Of a stretch of DNA of 64,000 bases, positions 1 through 13,028 are shown in pieces. The stretch lies in NCBI RefSeq assembly GCF_028476545.1, contig NW_026732507.1:62001-126000 (forward strand), written 5' to 3'. Each line of letters opens with the position of its first letter. The stretch's first letter is position 1. This DNA comes from Physella acuta (Eukaryota; Mollusca; Gastropoda; Physidae). Both the position numbers and the translations under genes were made by a program. The notes under the pieces were generated by a model. That model was not told the origin of the DNA, searched no databases, and worked only from the letters and a program-made list of their open reading frames with translations.

Positions 1-470
1 ACAATGTTGGACAAAATAAAAAAGTCATTTTTATTCTGCGCAACTACTTTTTTTGCAAGAAAGAAGTACAATGTTGAGCTGATTTTAGATTACTTTGCTT
101 ATATGCAAGAAATATTGTAAACATGAAGGTTATTATATACTTTGATATTTCCTTTGTTCAAATTTGATTTTAAAAATATTTTATTTAATGAAAAAGGGGT
201 TTAAACTCATATACCCCCCTTAATTTTAAACAATAAATTCTGCTATAGGCAACACATAATCTGTTGCCAAATTTTTATTATATGGAATATCTTAATGAAA
301 ATTGGCCTAATTGGTGCCAACATTGTATACATACACACAAAGTAAAAATATTTCACTTAGCTTATGTGGTTTTGTTACAATGTTGGTCAAATTTAAAAAG
401 TCATTTTTGTTCTGCGCAACTACTTTTTTGCAAGAAAGAAGTACAATGCTAAACTGATTTTAGATTACTA
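1..470. repeat. Direct repeat of about 95 bp, 376 bp apart
   Basis: 1-95 and 377-468 share CTGCGCAACTACTTTTTT, GCAAGAAAGAAGTACAATG and CTGATTTTAGATTACT. Confidence 0.8.
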
Positions 471-2619
471 AAATTGTATCTAAATGTTGTCAATATGCAT
501 GATATTTCATCCCTGTTATGTGTATGTTATCATAGAATTGATATAATTTAATTTACAATTATTGTTGAACAAATAATTTAATAATTGAAATGATTTTTTT
601 TATTGGTGGAGTAATGATCACCATTTAATGTTAAAGGTAAGTTTTATAATTAAGAAACATCTGTCATATATTTAAGTGACATCTCATGCTGTGTGGATAA
701 CATGTAAGTCTGTTAGCTTGTATCACTTTTTTTACTTTAAAAAATAACACCATCAATGATTTAAAAATGAAATCTGATTAAACATCTACTGAAGCTGTGT
801 CTCCTCTGGCTGATAGCTTTTAGAACTGTAATAAAAACCAGCAACATCCATTCTTAAGTGGACCTATTTCTCCTTCATTGAAGTTGCTTATGAGTAGATC
901 CACATCTTTTGATTCTCTATCCCCTTGTGAACTGGTACATTTTATCTAGGGCCAAGACTAGTAAAAAAGCAACTGAGATGTATACTACAGCAAAAATACA
1001 ATAGTATCATATGTACTTCAAATAGGCCTACAGATGAAGACAGAACATTGTACAAGGATTGTAGTAATTTAGTAATAAATCTAAAACGAACAAAGTCCTA
1101 GAGCTATAAAGAAAATATAGGACTCCTAAAATGTTTGAATATTAGTAATATTGGTAATAAAAATTCGCTTGAAAAGCAATCAAAAGGCTAAATGTTTAAT
1201 ATAGAATTACCCTATTGGCCTATATCTTATTATAAGAAAATTTATAGACCAAATGATAGGCAAATGGAATTTTATATTAGATTCTAGATCTAGGCCTATA
1301 TCAAGCTTTAAAATTTAAGAAAAATGTGGAAAGTACACAAGATACTATAGTGATAGCTAATATAAAATATAGAACTCATTCAAGAACAATATAGATCTAT
1401 ATCTAGGCCATACAATTAAAATGAAACAATAATTCAACTTGAAAAATTTCGCAGAAATCTATTTTTAGATCTAACTCAAAATTACAAAAAAAATGAATCT
1501 AAATAGAAAATATGCGCACAAAGTCAACAAAAAATCATAGTTTTATCAACATAAAATATAATTCTATAGTTTAAAATGATTTTAAAGTCAGATTCGTGTG
1601 GATGTTGCTGGATTTACAAATCAATTCAATTGAGAGCAATGGCGTCATTAACAACACAAGTACACTTCCGGTTTCAACCTCTGTCTTTCCCGGTAGTCGT
1701 AAAATGGCTTAAGGCTATACTTTCTAAACTATTTATAAAAAAATACTTTGCTATCGATTAACATTATGAAAATTTACACACATAAAGAAAAATGGTGATT
1801 ATGGTCGGAGGGCTTTTTAATGGCCTTCCTTGTTAGTAAGTTTTTATGGTACAAAGAGTTTTACGTAGCCAAAGTTTGGCTCCAAAAATCCATTTTCACC
1901 TTCAACAAAATCACAAAACAAAAATACCGTAACATATGAAATCCATTTGTTTTTCAGAATCAGTCATCAAATTATTAGTAGCATCGGCGATTTTTAATAA
2001 AAAAATTTTTTTCGATCATCACCCGCGACCGCACGGCTAAATCGACGAAACTCGGTATGGGCAGAAAACTCTCGTTTTTAGTGCCTCAAAATCTACGTCA
2101 TCCAAGTCCCTAGTGATTAGTTAGAATGATTAGATTAGGAGTCCAGGTATCCTAATTTCAAGCACCCACTAGGCCACTACTACAATACACTTACAGGGAT
2201 TAATCTCTAACCCCCCCCCCTCATTGTAAACTAAAACTATTGCCATTGAACTTGATTGATCATTGAACTAAGCAGCAGCGGGTAAGCCTAGGCCACACAC
2301 ACAAGTTGAGTTGACAATTTCCCAACACCCCCGAGCACCAAGTAGAAATCTAGTACAAGTTAGTAGATCTAGTAATACTGTTTTAATTTCTGTATGGATA
2401 ATTATGTTAGGCCCACTAATATTTACCTTTTGTTCACCCTTTAGCTCCTCGGTTTCCATTCTATAAAATGCTTAAATATAAAATAATCACTCAGATTACA
2501 GTACATGTGTGTTTGTGGACATTTGGGATTATTTTAGTTATATACCAGTCGAGCAGTTAAAAATAATTTTTAGGCCTAGAATCTAGCCCATTTTCGTTCC
2601 TGTTTCGTGCGCGAAGTGT
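471..2619. other. AT-rich intergenic stretch, no gene seen
   Basis: Short frames only. Many AGGCCTA words and a poly-C run at 2211-2220. Nothing supported as coding. Confidence 0.6.
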
Positions 2620-3110
2620 AATTTTTTTTTTTTACTTTCTCGTATATACGAAGTATAGAGAAAGTCTTGTAATCGTGCAAAAAAAATCGAGATTTTTACA
2701 AATCTCGACGTTTTACACCTCACTGATACAAAAAAAAACATAATTTTGCAATCTTGTCCGTATGTCTGTGTGTCTGTCTGTCTGTCTGTCTGTCCGTGTG
2801 TAAACACGATAACTTGAGTACCGTTACAGCTAGGTTGATGAAATTTCATATATAAGTATTTTATCAAAATCGTAGATCCGTATCAACTTTTGAGCGATTT
2901 CCGATAACCGGAAGTGGTACTTTTCCTACTTTGAATTTTTCAAAAGCCTATAACTTGAGTACTATTTCAGATAGATAAATGAAATTTCACATGTAAGTAA
3001 AAGATCTAATTCTCTACCTTCTGTTAAATTTTGAGTAATTTCCGTTGACTGGAAGTAGTACTTTACGCTACCTCCGATTTCTCAAAAAACTAATGTAAAT
3101 TTTAAAAGTA
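2620..3110. repeat. Unclassified interspersed repeat with TCTG run and two internal units
   Basis: Begins near ACTTTCTCGTATATACGAAG, contains CTGTCTGTCTGTCTGTC (2762-2794), then two related ~125-bp units, each with ATAACTTGAGTAC, GAAATTTCA and GGAAGT near the end (about 2815-2935 and 2945-3075). I cannot name the family. Confidence 0.55.
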
Positions 3111-3267
3111 CTAATAATATTGCGCACTATTATGCGCTTTTTTATTTGGCGTTCACTTGGTGTGCAATTAATTTGTCTACGAGATTTTATTCTATTTTTA
3201 AAACTTTAAGTATTTAAAATGGATTAAAAATCATGTCTATAGCCCGAGTTCCCATCCCTTGTTATTT

Positions 3268-3325
3268 TATATAAGAATATTCGAGAAAGTTTAGGGGAGA
3301 TCACTCCCGGTTTATTTTGTCTTAT
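3268..3325 (+). repeat. Interspersed repeat block shared with 42215-42265
   Basis: TATAAGAATATTCGAGAAAG, then GGGGAGATCACTCCCGGTTT. Internal GGGAGATCACTCCC is a near palindrome. Confidence 0.65.
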
Positions 3326-3329
3326 TTTT

Positions 3330-5215
3330 AAGCAGCCATGTACTAAAATAAATATTTATAAAAATTTTGTTATATTAATTACTTAATAATTTTTTTCATT
3401 GATTTTCATTCAATAAATAGCGTAAAATTAAACAACTTTGCTATAGATATAAAATAATATAATAGTGAAAGCGTTGGTCGCTCTACTTGTAGGCCTACTT
3501 ATCTTTTACAACCTTGCCTACTTGTACAATAAAGTTAGAGCCTTGTATTCGTTGTCTTATTTTTAATGGTCAGCTTATTAATCAGAATTAGAAATAGGTT
3601 TATAACAGCGCTAGTCTATACAGCCTATCACCTCTACGCCAATCACAAGGCGGGGGTCGGGAAACTGTACAAACCGCACCAGGTGACACCTAGATGTGTA
3701 GCGACTTATTCCGGCGCCCTTGGCGAACTATCAACTATCAGATTCTGATCGCCCCTTAGCAGTTTTTATATTTGTGCCACACAACTAATGCAGAAAACAG
3801 TCAAATAAGTATGTAAAGCCAAGTAACAGTTCATTTTCCTAACTTTGTGAATATTTCGGAAATATACTGCTTAGACTTAGAATAAGTTTTAACCCCGTTT
3901 GGCGTCCCCTAGTGTCGGCGCCCCACCTTCTCCTTCCCTAGCTACGCCTCTGGTGACAACATCCAATGGATACACCGATTTGAAACATAGCTAATTTTAA
4001 TGAGAAAGCCCCTGTAAGTTTAAGAGCGTATTAAACTTATAAGCCTACATCTTGAGGCATACAGTGACACCATCCGGGATGTGTGACACCTAATTGACTA
4101 TAGTTTCAGAAAGGTTTATGATGTAGTCTTTAGCGGAGGGTAGGTGACACCCATGTGTTGTTGATCTAGTGACACCACGGCATATAACAATAACACCATA
4201 TTTTTTTTATTTAAAAAAGATAAACTACCACATTTATAGGTTATGTAGGCCTATAATCTGCAAATTCCCTTATTAAACCTATACCTCCTATCGTAAATGT
4301 CTGCCCCAAAGCTACATCTACGAATTCCCAACCCCAAAACACGCCTAAAGGTTGATTTCGTCCCCGCAGTACAGCGCACTAAACACACATGCGCTGTTAG
4401 CTTTTATCGAAAGGTTATCGATCTCCGAACTTTTTATTTTCTCACCCCCTGCCAACGTAATCATTTTTCTTTATGTAATTATTTTTGGTTGTGTTTTTAT
4501 AACTACACTTAATATTTAGCTCGCTACCATAAACTCAAATGACCCGCATTCATAACGAAGCCGAACTATCAGATATAATGTGATTCGTATTTTGAGTGGC
4601 CTATTTATACTTGAAATCCATTAACGTTACTTTACCAATATATTGATAGACCTACATGTATTATTTTAGATTCTCGCTTTCTAAATTAGAAAAAAAATCA
4701 ATTATATATGGGCGGGGGGTGGGGGGAGGAGATAGACCTAGATCTACATGTATTATTTTAGATTCTCACTTTCTAAATGGAATCAAAAATCAATTATTCA
4801 ATGAGGGGTGGGGGAGGGGTCACGAGTGATATTTTTAAAAATGTCATCTAACGACAGGATACAGTGGGTACAATTTGAACTATATATTTCCAAGAATAAA
4901 ATTCGATATTAAACTTGTTACACCCATCTATGGCGGTCGCCACAAAATTTGGACATATTTTACTACGTAGAGCATATCCTTATACAAAGGTACCAAAATA
5001 AAAAATAAAAAAGCAAGCATCCTAACACTTAACATCCTAACATCTTACCTTAACAAATTATCTTTTGCCTAGTCCTAAACTAAATGTAAGTTTAACTGGA
5101 GCGTTAATAATCAAGCCATTGAGCACAGTTGTCATGGACGTATAGTAGAAAGGAAAGGTAACTTGCCGTTCATGGGAACGATAGTCAAAGTAGTGAACTC
5201 GACTACGAGGATTGC
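3330..5215. other. Intergenic, possible transposon fragments
   Basis: GTGACACC words recur at 4065-4195 and again near 11165 and 11330. CCCTAGCTACGCCTCTG near 3940-3955 resembles a common hAT-type terminus. No gene seen. Confidence 0.45.
4650..4820. repeat. Two ~90-bp direct repeats with G-rich ends
   Basis: GACCTACATGTATTATTTTA and GATTCT(C)GCTTTCTAAAT recur, each followed by a G-rich run. Confidence 0.75.
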
Positions 5216-5393
5216 AGAAGTAAAGAAGGTTCCCTTTCAGATCTAAGTACCGTTGTTTCTTGACCTCGGCCAATGAAATGATGGTGTGGTTAGCACTATT
5301 CTCACAGTTGTCCTAAATTTCCCCATCCTGAATCAGGTACCCAATAGAGCTGGATGGACTCAGGGACGTTGTGCGGGCTGAGATCTTGACTTT

Positions 5394-5585
5394 TATAATA
5401 GATTGACGACAGAAGCCTGTGGTTGTATATAACACATTTATTTGGGTCTAACTACCACGATGGTAACACACAGAGAGGACGGAAGGAAGTACACAAGGGA
5501 CATCACTCAAGATAACAATATTATAAATATAACTAATACAGAAGAGTGAGTTCCCTTGACCTCACAATTATTTCAATCTATTACA
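5394..5585 (-). repeat. 3' LTR of the Ty3/gypsy element
   Basis: 192 bp, no difference seen from 9550-9741; terminal TG and short terminal inverted repeats. Confidence 0.93.
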
Positions 5586-6749
5586 TCCCTTTACCCTTAG
5601 AACACAATAACACATCTCTCAATAGAACAATTGATAGTATCCTAAAATCACCAATTATATTGTAACATGAACACTATGGTAGATTACATCCTTACAAACA
5701 ATGCACAATATGCTACAACATAATCAAAATACAAAACAATAATGTCAAAGTCCTTTTGACCTTTAAAATCATAGGTCTAACTTATTTGGGACTTTGATTG
5801 TCCTGCTTGACCTTCTCAGTGGCTTTTGATTTGGTGACTCAATATTCTGACCATTTGGATTCCCTATCTCAGGAGGTCTAGGATTTAAATCATTAACTCC
5901 AGAATTTACATTTTCTGACTCCAGACAACTTGGTTCACTCATATCAACAGAACTTGGTTGTGAAACAAACTGAGTTGGTGTGAACTGTTCAGACTTGGTG
6001 GGATTGATAGATTCACACTTATTATCTGCACAAGTTATTTTTAACTTTATAAGACACAGGTCCTGTACATTGAACAATTTGACCTGGTATCCATTTTTCC
6101 TTTCTCCCATAATTTCTTAGATACACATTCTTATTAACACCAAATTCTCCTTCAATGAATGTTTTGTCATGATTTAATGGAACTATTTTTGAATTGGCAT
6201 CTGGAAGTATTATGCTATTATTCAGATCCTTAATTGACATAGATTTCTTTGATTGATCAATTTTCTCAGGTAATCTGATAGTGCTTTCCTGGTAACCAAA
6301 AATACTGTTTAAAATAATATTCTGGACCATATCACTTTGCAACTGTGATCCAGTACTTGAAGTGGGTGTATTAAATGGCAAAAATCTTTTTCTTCTTTTG
6401 ATGTTACCCTTTTAGTTTCTGTAAGTGCTAATGATGTTAGCAAAGTTGTTTGATGATCACATTCCTTCTTACTAATGTATTTTCTTTAAAACATTTGAAA
6501 TTGCCATATCACCATAATCATTTATTAAGTTACAAATACTTTGTTTAGGCAACTCTGACTGATAATGGACTGCATCTTCTCCATTTTTTTATATTATCTT
6601 CACAAAGGTTTTTATTTCTTATTTAATATGGCCTTAAGTCATCATTCACAGACTCTTCAGGCCAACCATTCTTACAGTACTCATATACTTTTATTAAGCA
6701 CTCATCTTTTTGTGTTTCTCTTTTAATATCATTCACATTTATATTGGAG

Positions 6750-9455
6750 TTATCCATGATAGTGAAGAGAACAAATACATCTTCTGGTACATAGCTCAGG
6801 CTTTGGTTTTTTTAAAGGTAATCTACTAAGACTATCTGCACTATTCTCAGATCCAGGTTTGTATTTCAATTCATAATTGTATGCAGTTAGTGTGATAGCC
6901 CATCTTTGAATTCCTGGTGAGGCATGCTCAGGTAGGGTTTTGTTTTCTCCAAATAAACCTAGCAATGGTTTATGATCTGTAAAGATGGTGAACTTCCTAC
7001 CAAACAGAAACTTATGAAATTTCTTAACACCAAAAATGATGCCTAAGCCTTCCCTATCTAACTGAGAATAATTTTTCTCAGCCTGATTCAAAGATCTACT
7101 GGCAAAAGCAATGGGTCTGTCACCCTTCTCATCCATGTGGGACAAGACTGCTCCTACACCATCTGGTGAAGCATCACATGTCAATACAAGTCTTTTCCCT
7201 GGGTCATAGTGAGTTAGTAAGGTGTCAGCAGACAAAGCCTCTTTTGCCGTATTAAAAGCAGCTTCTTGTTGTTTACCCCAGTGCCAAGTTGCATTTTTCT
7301 GTAGCAGCTTGTACAGTGGTGATAGTTTACCAGACAGATTTCCTATGAACTTTGCATAGTAATTTATCAAGCCCAAAAAAGCTCTTAGTTGTTGGGTATT
7401 TTCAGGTTTGGGTGCTTCTTTAATGGCTTTTGTTTTCTCAGGTTGAGGTCTGATGCCTTGTTTGCTCAATATATAACCAAGAAAACTAATTTCTGTCAAC
7501 ATGAATTGACATTTATCTTTGTTTATCTTTAAACCTTTTTCACCAACAATTTTTAATACTTTATCAAGTGTTTTAAGATGTTCAGTGTCATTCTTACCAG
7601 TTATGTACACATTGTCAAAGTACACACAAACATTTGGAATATCCTTAAAAATACTGTCCATGACAGCTTGGAAAATTCCAGGGCTGGATGATATGCCAAA
7701 ACATAGTCTTTCATATTGGTAGAGTCCTTTATGTGTGTTTATTGTCGTATAGACTTTTGAATCTGGATGCAGTTCTAGTTGAGTGTAAGCATGACTAAAG
7801 TCTAATTCAGTGAATTTGTCTCCTCCTGCCAAATTCAAAGAAATTTCCTCAATGTTAGGTATAGGGTACCTATTTAGCTCTATTTGCTTATTCAGTGTAG
7901 TTTTATAATCTCCACAAATTCTTATAGAACCATCCTTCTTTAACACTGGCACAATGGGTGTCGCCCAATCGGAATAGTCTACCTTCTTTATAATGCCATT
8001 AGATTCCAATCTACTTAGCTCATTTTCAATTTTATTCCTCATTGCATAAGGTGGAACTCTAGCTTTGCAGTATCTTGGATTTGTGTCTTTAATGCTTAAC
8101 TTCACTGTTCTATCATTTAGTAATCCTGGATTACCAAAAACACATTTATTTTCAGATATAACTTTATCTAGTGAAGTAAGACTAGATTCTTTTACATTCT
8201 TCAATGAACAAATACTCTCCCAATTTAACTTAAGATCACTTAACCAGTTCCTACCTAGTAATGGCGGTCCATTTCCTTCAACCACAAGAAGAGGAAGTTT
8301 AACACTTTGACCATTATAACTTACATGAACCATACACTCTCCTATTACCGGAACATTGTCACCAGTGTATGTTGTTAGACACTTGTGACATGGTTGTAGA
8401 GGCACTGATCCTTCTGTGACAGCGTCAAAATCTTTCTTTGTGATGACTGTTAGTGATGCTCCAGTGTCTAGTTGGAAGCTGATGCTCTTACCGTTGATAT
8501 AAACTAGTACATTGATGGGAGCATGACTTATTGATTTCACAGAGAATAGGTTGAAATCCGGCTGCGAATCAGTTTGCGCATTTTCACAGGTAGAGTGGTT
8601 CATTGGTTGGGTTAGGTAGTCTTGGTGAGAGTTAACATAGTGCTGCTTTTGGTTGCGGTACTGTCTTGACTGGCTAGATTTAGCAACAGACGAAGACTTT
8701 GCAAAGCAGGCCTTGGCAATGTGACCTTGCTTACCGCACTTATAACAAGTTGCAGACTTGAACTTGCACCGATGAGATGCATGGGGACCTTTGCATCGAT
8801 GACATTTTTGATAATTATTACTAGATTTAGATCTAGGATTTGAACGAGCAGGCTGTTTAGCATAAGTTGGAATGCTCTGATGGGGTTGATGTTTATTGAC
8901 TAACCTGCTGTTTACTGCATGGATCCCTGAAGGCGTTAGAGATTTCGCCGCATCTGATGACTGCTGGATTGAAGTTGCAAGTTGTATTGCTTTTTCCAAT
9001 TTTAGATCTGACTCGAGCAGCAACTTTCTTTGAATATCAGGGCTGTTTACACCTGTCACAAACTTTTCACACAGTCTGTCAGACAGCGTTTCTCCAAATT
9101 CACAAAATTCACTTAAATGACGTAAAGCAGCAACATATTCTGATATCGACTCGTTTGGTTGACGAGTCCTACTGTCAAATCTAGCTCGACATAGAAATTT
9201 TGATGGGGTAGGCGCATGGTGGTCTGTTAGCAATTTGCTCAGCTCGTTAAAGCTCTTGGTATCTGGACTAGCTGGTGCGCATAAGTCCTTTAGTAGCCTG
9301 AATTGTTGAGGCCCTATGACTGTTAACAAAACAGCTCTCTTTTTGGCTTCTATCGTCACGTCGTTAGCTTCTAGGTAAAAGCTTAACCTCTCTAGGTAAT
9401 CTTGAATGATTTCATCATTCGCATCAAATTCTTTTATTTGGCCATACAGCGCCAT
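6750..9455 (-). CDS. Gag-Pol frame of the LTR element (fossil)
   Basis: A single frame of about 900 codons, as known for Mag-clade elements that fuse Gag and Pol. N-terminal gag is followed by two zinc knuckles (CHRCKGPHASHRC, CYKCGKQGHIAKAC), the protease motif LDTGAS, the reverse transcriptase core, and RNase H (TCDASPDGVGAVLSH). The integrase region downstream is incomplete. This is element sequence, not a host gene. Confidence 0.9.
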   Translation of the reverse strand: MALYGQIKEFDANDEIIQDYLERLSFYLEANDVTIEAKKRAVLLTVIGPQQFRLLKDLCAPASPDTKSFNELSKLLTDHHAPTPSKFLCRARFDSRTRQPNESISEYVAALRHLSEFCEFGETLSDRLCEKFVTGVNSPDIQRKLLLESDLKLEKAIQLATSIQQSSDAAKSLTPSGIHAVNSRLVNKHQPHQSIPTYAKQPARSNPRSKSSNNYQKCHRCKGPHASHRCKFKSATCYKCGKQGHIAKACFAKSSSVAKSSQSRQYRNQKQHYVNSHQDYLTQPMNHSTCENAQTDSQPDFNLFSVKSISHAPINVLVYINGKSISFQLDTGASLTVITKKDFDAVTEGSVPLQPCHKCLTTYTGDNVPVIGECMVHVSYNGQSVKLPLLVVEGNGPPLLGRNWLSDLKLNWESICSLKNVKESSLTSLDKVISENKCVFGNPGLLNDRTVKLSIKDTNPRYCKARVPPYAMRNKIENELSRLESNGIIKKVDYSDWATPIVPVLKKDGSIRICGDYKTTLNKQIELNRYPIPNIEEISLNLAGGDKFTELDFSHAYTQLELHPDSKVYTTINTHKGLYQYERLCFGISSSPGIFQAVMDSIFKDIPNVCVYFDNVYITGKNDTEHLKTLDKVLKIVGEKGLKINKDKCQFMLTEISFLGYILSKQGIRPQPEKTKAIKEAPKPENTQQLRAFLGLINYYAKFIGNLSGKLSPLYKLLQKNATWHWGKQQEAAFNTAKEALSADTLLTHYDPGKRLVLTCDASPDGVGAVLSHMDEKGDRPIAFASRSLNQAEKNYSQLDREGLGIIFGVKKFHKFLFGRKFTIFTDHKPLLGLFGENKTLPEHASPGIQRWAITLTAYNYELKYKPGSENSADSLSRLPLKKPKPELCTRRCICSLHYHG

Positions 9456-9549
9456 AATTCTAGAAATAATTAGCTAATAAGCTCTAGCAAACCTCTTTTT
9501 TGCGTAAGTAGGTGCTCTTTCTAGTAGATGTTTATCCTTCGTCGCCAGT

Positions 9550-9741
9550 TATAATAGATTGACGACAGAAGCCTGTGGTTGTATATAACACATTTATTTG
9601 GGTCTAACTACCACGATGGTAACACACAGAGAGGACGGAAGGAAGTACACAAGGGACATCACTCAAGATAACAATATTATAAATATAACTAATACAGAAG
9701 AGTGAGTTCCCTTGACCTCACAATTATTTCAATCTATTACA
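9550..9741 (-). repeat. 5' LTR of the Ty3/gypsy element
   Basis: 192 bp, followed on the minus strand by a TGGCGACGAAGG primer-binding-like site. Confidence 0.93.
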
Positions 9742-9790
9742 ACTTTCGGGTTAGCAGCCGAACGTTCTTCCATTAGACCACAACGCCCCA

Positions 9791-11461
9791 TAGTATTTTA
9801 GAGGATTGAAGTTTAAATAAAAAAGAATTTTCCTTTTTAACTGCTTAGATACATTTTTAAAATGAGTATTTATCACAGTTCTGGCAATTCCTTACTTTGC
9901 CTGTTACCAACTTCTCTGGACGAGGATTTGGAAGTCACATTACTTTGTTACTTTGTCAAGAAATACTAAGCTCTGAATCCTTGGTACGAATATCAAGTCT
10001 GATTATCTGTGCGGCTAAAAAAAACATGGAGGGTAATACAGACACCAAGAAATAAGCTGCATGAATTCGTAAACGGGTCATCAAGAGTTTCTTTCAGACA
10101 TCTCTTCATAGTACCCCATACCCCCCCCCCCATCAAGCACGTTCACCGACACCCTGCAATGAAATAGAAAATATATTTTATAAAGGAATATAACCGCTGT
10201 GTCCCCACCCTCGTAATTTTAAGTGCCCTCCCCCCACCCCACCAATAAGTAGGTTTGGAAGAAACGCCAGACATTCAGACACATTGTAAAAGTAAATTAT
10301 CACGAAAAAGCTACACATATAGGAGGTATGCAAACAGGCGCCAGTCGAGAATGAAATATTACAAAGGAAGTGTGGGAGGGGAGGATAGGGAACACCCTAG
10401 GAAAAGCAGTTAGAAACACGATTGGACAGGTGATTTACAGGATGTGAGGTTGAGGGAGGAGGCCAAAAAATTACATGGGGATCTTTTGACCTCGCACTTT
10501 TGTGACAATATACTGTGTCGGAGGAGGGGGGAATTGAAGAGATGTGACTGAATTTTTTTCTTAATAATAAAATATATTAAATTGATGACCCTTTTTGTTT
10601 TGTTTTACTAAGCAATAGAAAACCTAGATTTAATTTAAAAACAAAAACAAACAAAAGAAGTGCATTAACCGAAACATTATTTGTGCTAGTCCTATTCGCG
10701 ACAATACGCATCCGTTTCTATCAACTAAAAAATTGTATGCAATTAAAAAAACTCATAAAAATAATCAGATTGTTGTTAGATTTAGTGGCATGCCACGATT
10801 TATCTAAAAGCCAACGCTAATACATTTGCAGTTTTTATTTTATTTCATTAGTTTCCCCCTAATCTATCGGCTTAAAACATTGACAAATCGAGCTAAAAAA
10901 ATCAATCAGATTAATGACCCTAAGCTAACACAATCATCACGTTCTCATTTGGTCTTGCCAGGCCGAATAAGTTTATTGCCAGATTGGCGTTCACAATATC
11001 AATCGAAACATTTTTTATTTATGTGCGTACCGAGTATTTATCCCCAACAACACTGTTAGTTAAGTTAGCAGTGGCGTGGCATGGCGGGGGTTGTGGGCGC
11101 GGTGTGCAACATGTGGCACCCCTTTTGGGAATTATGTGGTGTGTGTGGGGGGGGGGGGGGGGGGGTGACGTGACACCACGAAGAAAGTTCATAAAATTTA
11201 CAGTAAAAAATGTTTTATTCAGTCAATATAACAAATTAAAAAAATAGTAGGCGAAGTGGAGTTACAATAAACCGAAAATTCGAAATGTTTGGAGGAAGAT
11301 GGTGATACCCTCAGTCTTAGTACTGCACCGGGTGACACCATATCCAACCATTATAAACAGTAGCAAATAAGTACTGTGATATTTAACATTGATCTGCATC
11401 AATCCCCATTCTTATATAACGTAATATAAAAAATAATAATCCTCCCCTTATCTCATGGGTG
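9791..11461. other. Intergenic with poly-C/G runs and repeat fragments
   Basis: Contains a degraded MITE (10085-10272) and a GCAGTGGCGTGGCATGG transposon-like end near 11080. No gene seen. Confidence 0.5.
10085..10272. mobile_element. Degraded hAT-type MITE relative
   Basis: AGAGTTTCTTTCAGACATCT at one end, TTGGAAGAAACGC at the other, TTTTAAGTGCCC and poly-C inside; no target duplication seen. Confidence 0.5.
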
Positions 11462-11629
11462 CAGAGTTTCTCGGGGGTGCCCCCCCCCCCCCCCCCCAAC
11501 GAATTAATTTTTTTATACTTTTACTTTTGTCGCCCCCCCCCCCATCCCCCAAATTTTTAAGTGCCCCCTACCCTCGAATGTTTCAAGTGCCCCCTCCCCC
11601 CCCCCTGAAAAAATCTAAAAGAAACACTG
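11462..11629. mobile_element. hAT-type MITE, older
   Basis: CAGAGTTTCTCGGGGG to AAAAGAAACACTG with C-rich interior; flanking 8-mers CATGGGTG and CCTTGGTG match at six of eight positions. Confidence 0.65.
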
Positions 11630-11726
11630 CCTTGGTGCTATATACGACGTACACAACCCCAAACTTAATGTTTAAAATAGTATTTTAATTGTGGTTTTGA
11701 ATATATAAATATAAACATATATAGGC

Positions 11727-13027
<1,301 letters not shown>

Positions 13028-13028
13028 T

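Larger units (their letters stand above)
5394..9741 (-). mobile_element. Ty3/gypsy LTR retrotransposon, Mag-like (Steamer kin)
   Basis: Length 4348 bp on the minus strand, with 192-bp LTRs that look identical by eye, implying a recent insertion. Each LTR starts TGTAATAGATTG and ends in the near inverted complement. A 5-bp target duplication ACTTT flanks it (5389-5393, 9742-9746). A primer-binding-like TGGCGACGAAGG follows the 5' LTR. Parts in order are gag with two CCHC knuckles, aspartic protease, reverse transcriptase and RNase H in one frame, then a short decayed integrase region. It looks broken, with several breaks in the integrase part, despite the matching LTRs. It lies inside an older SINE. 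Confidence 0.93.
5220..9790 (-). mobile_element. tRNA-derived SINE split by the LTR element
   Basis: The SINE body is 5220-5393 and the tRNA-like head is 9747-9790. Removing the LTR element and one ACTTT copy restores the family sequence (…GACTTxCGGGTTAGCAG…), as in the intact copy at 37611-37850. This shows the order of insertion. Confidence 0.85.
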
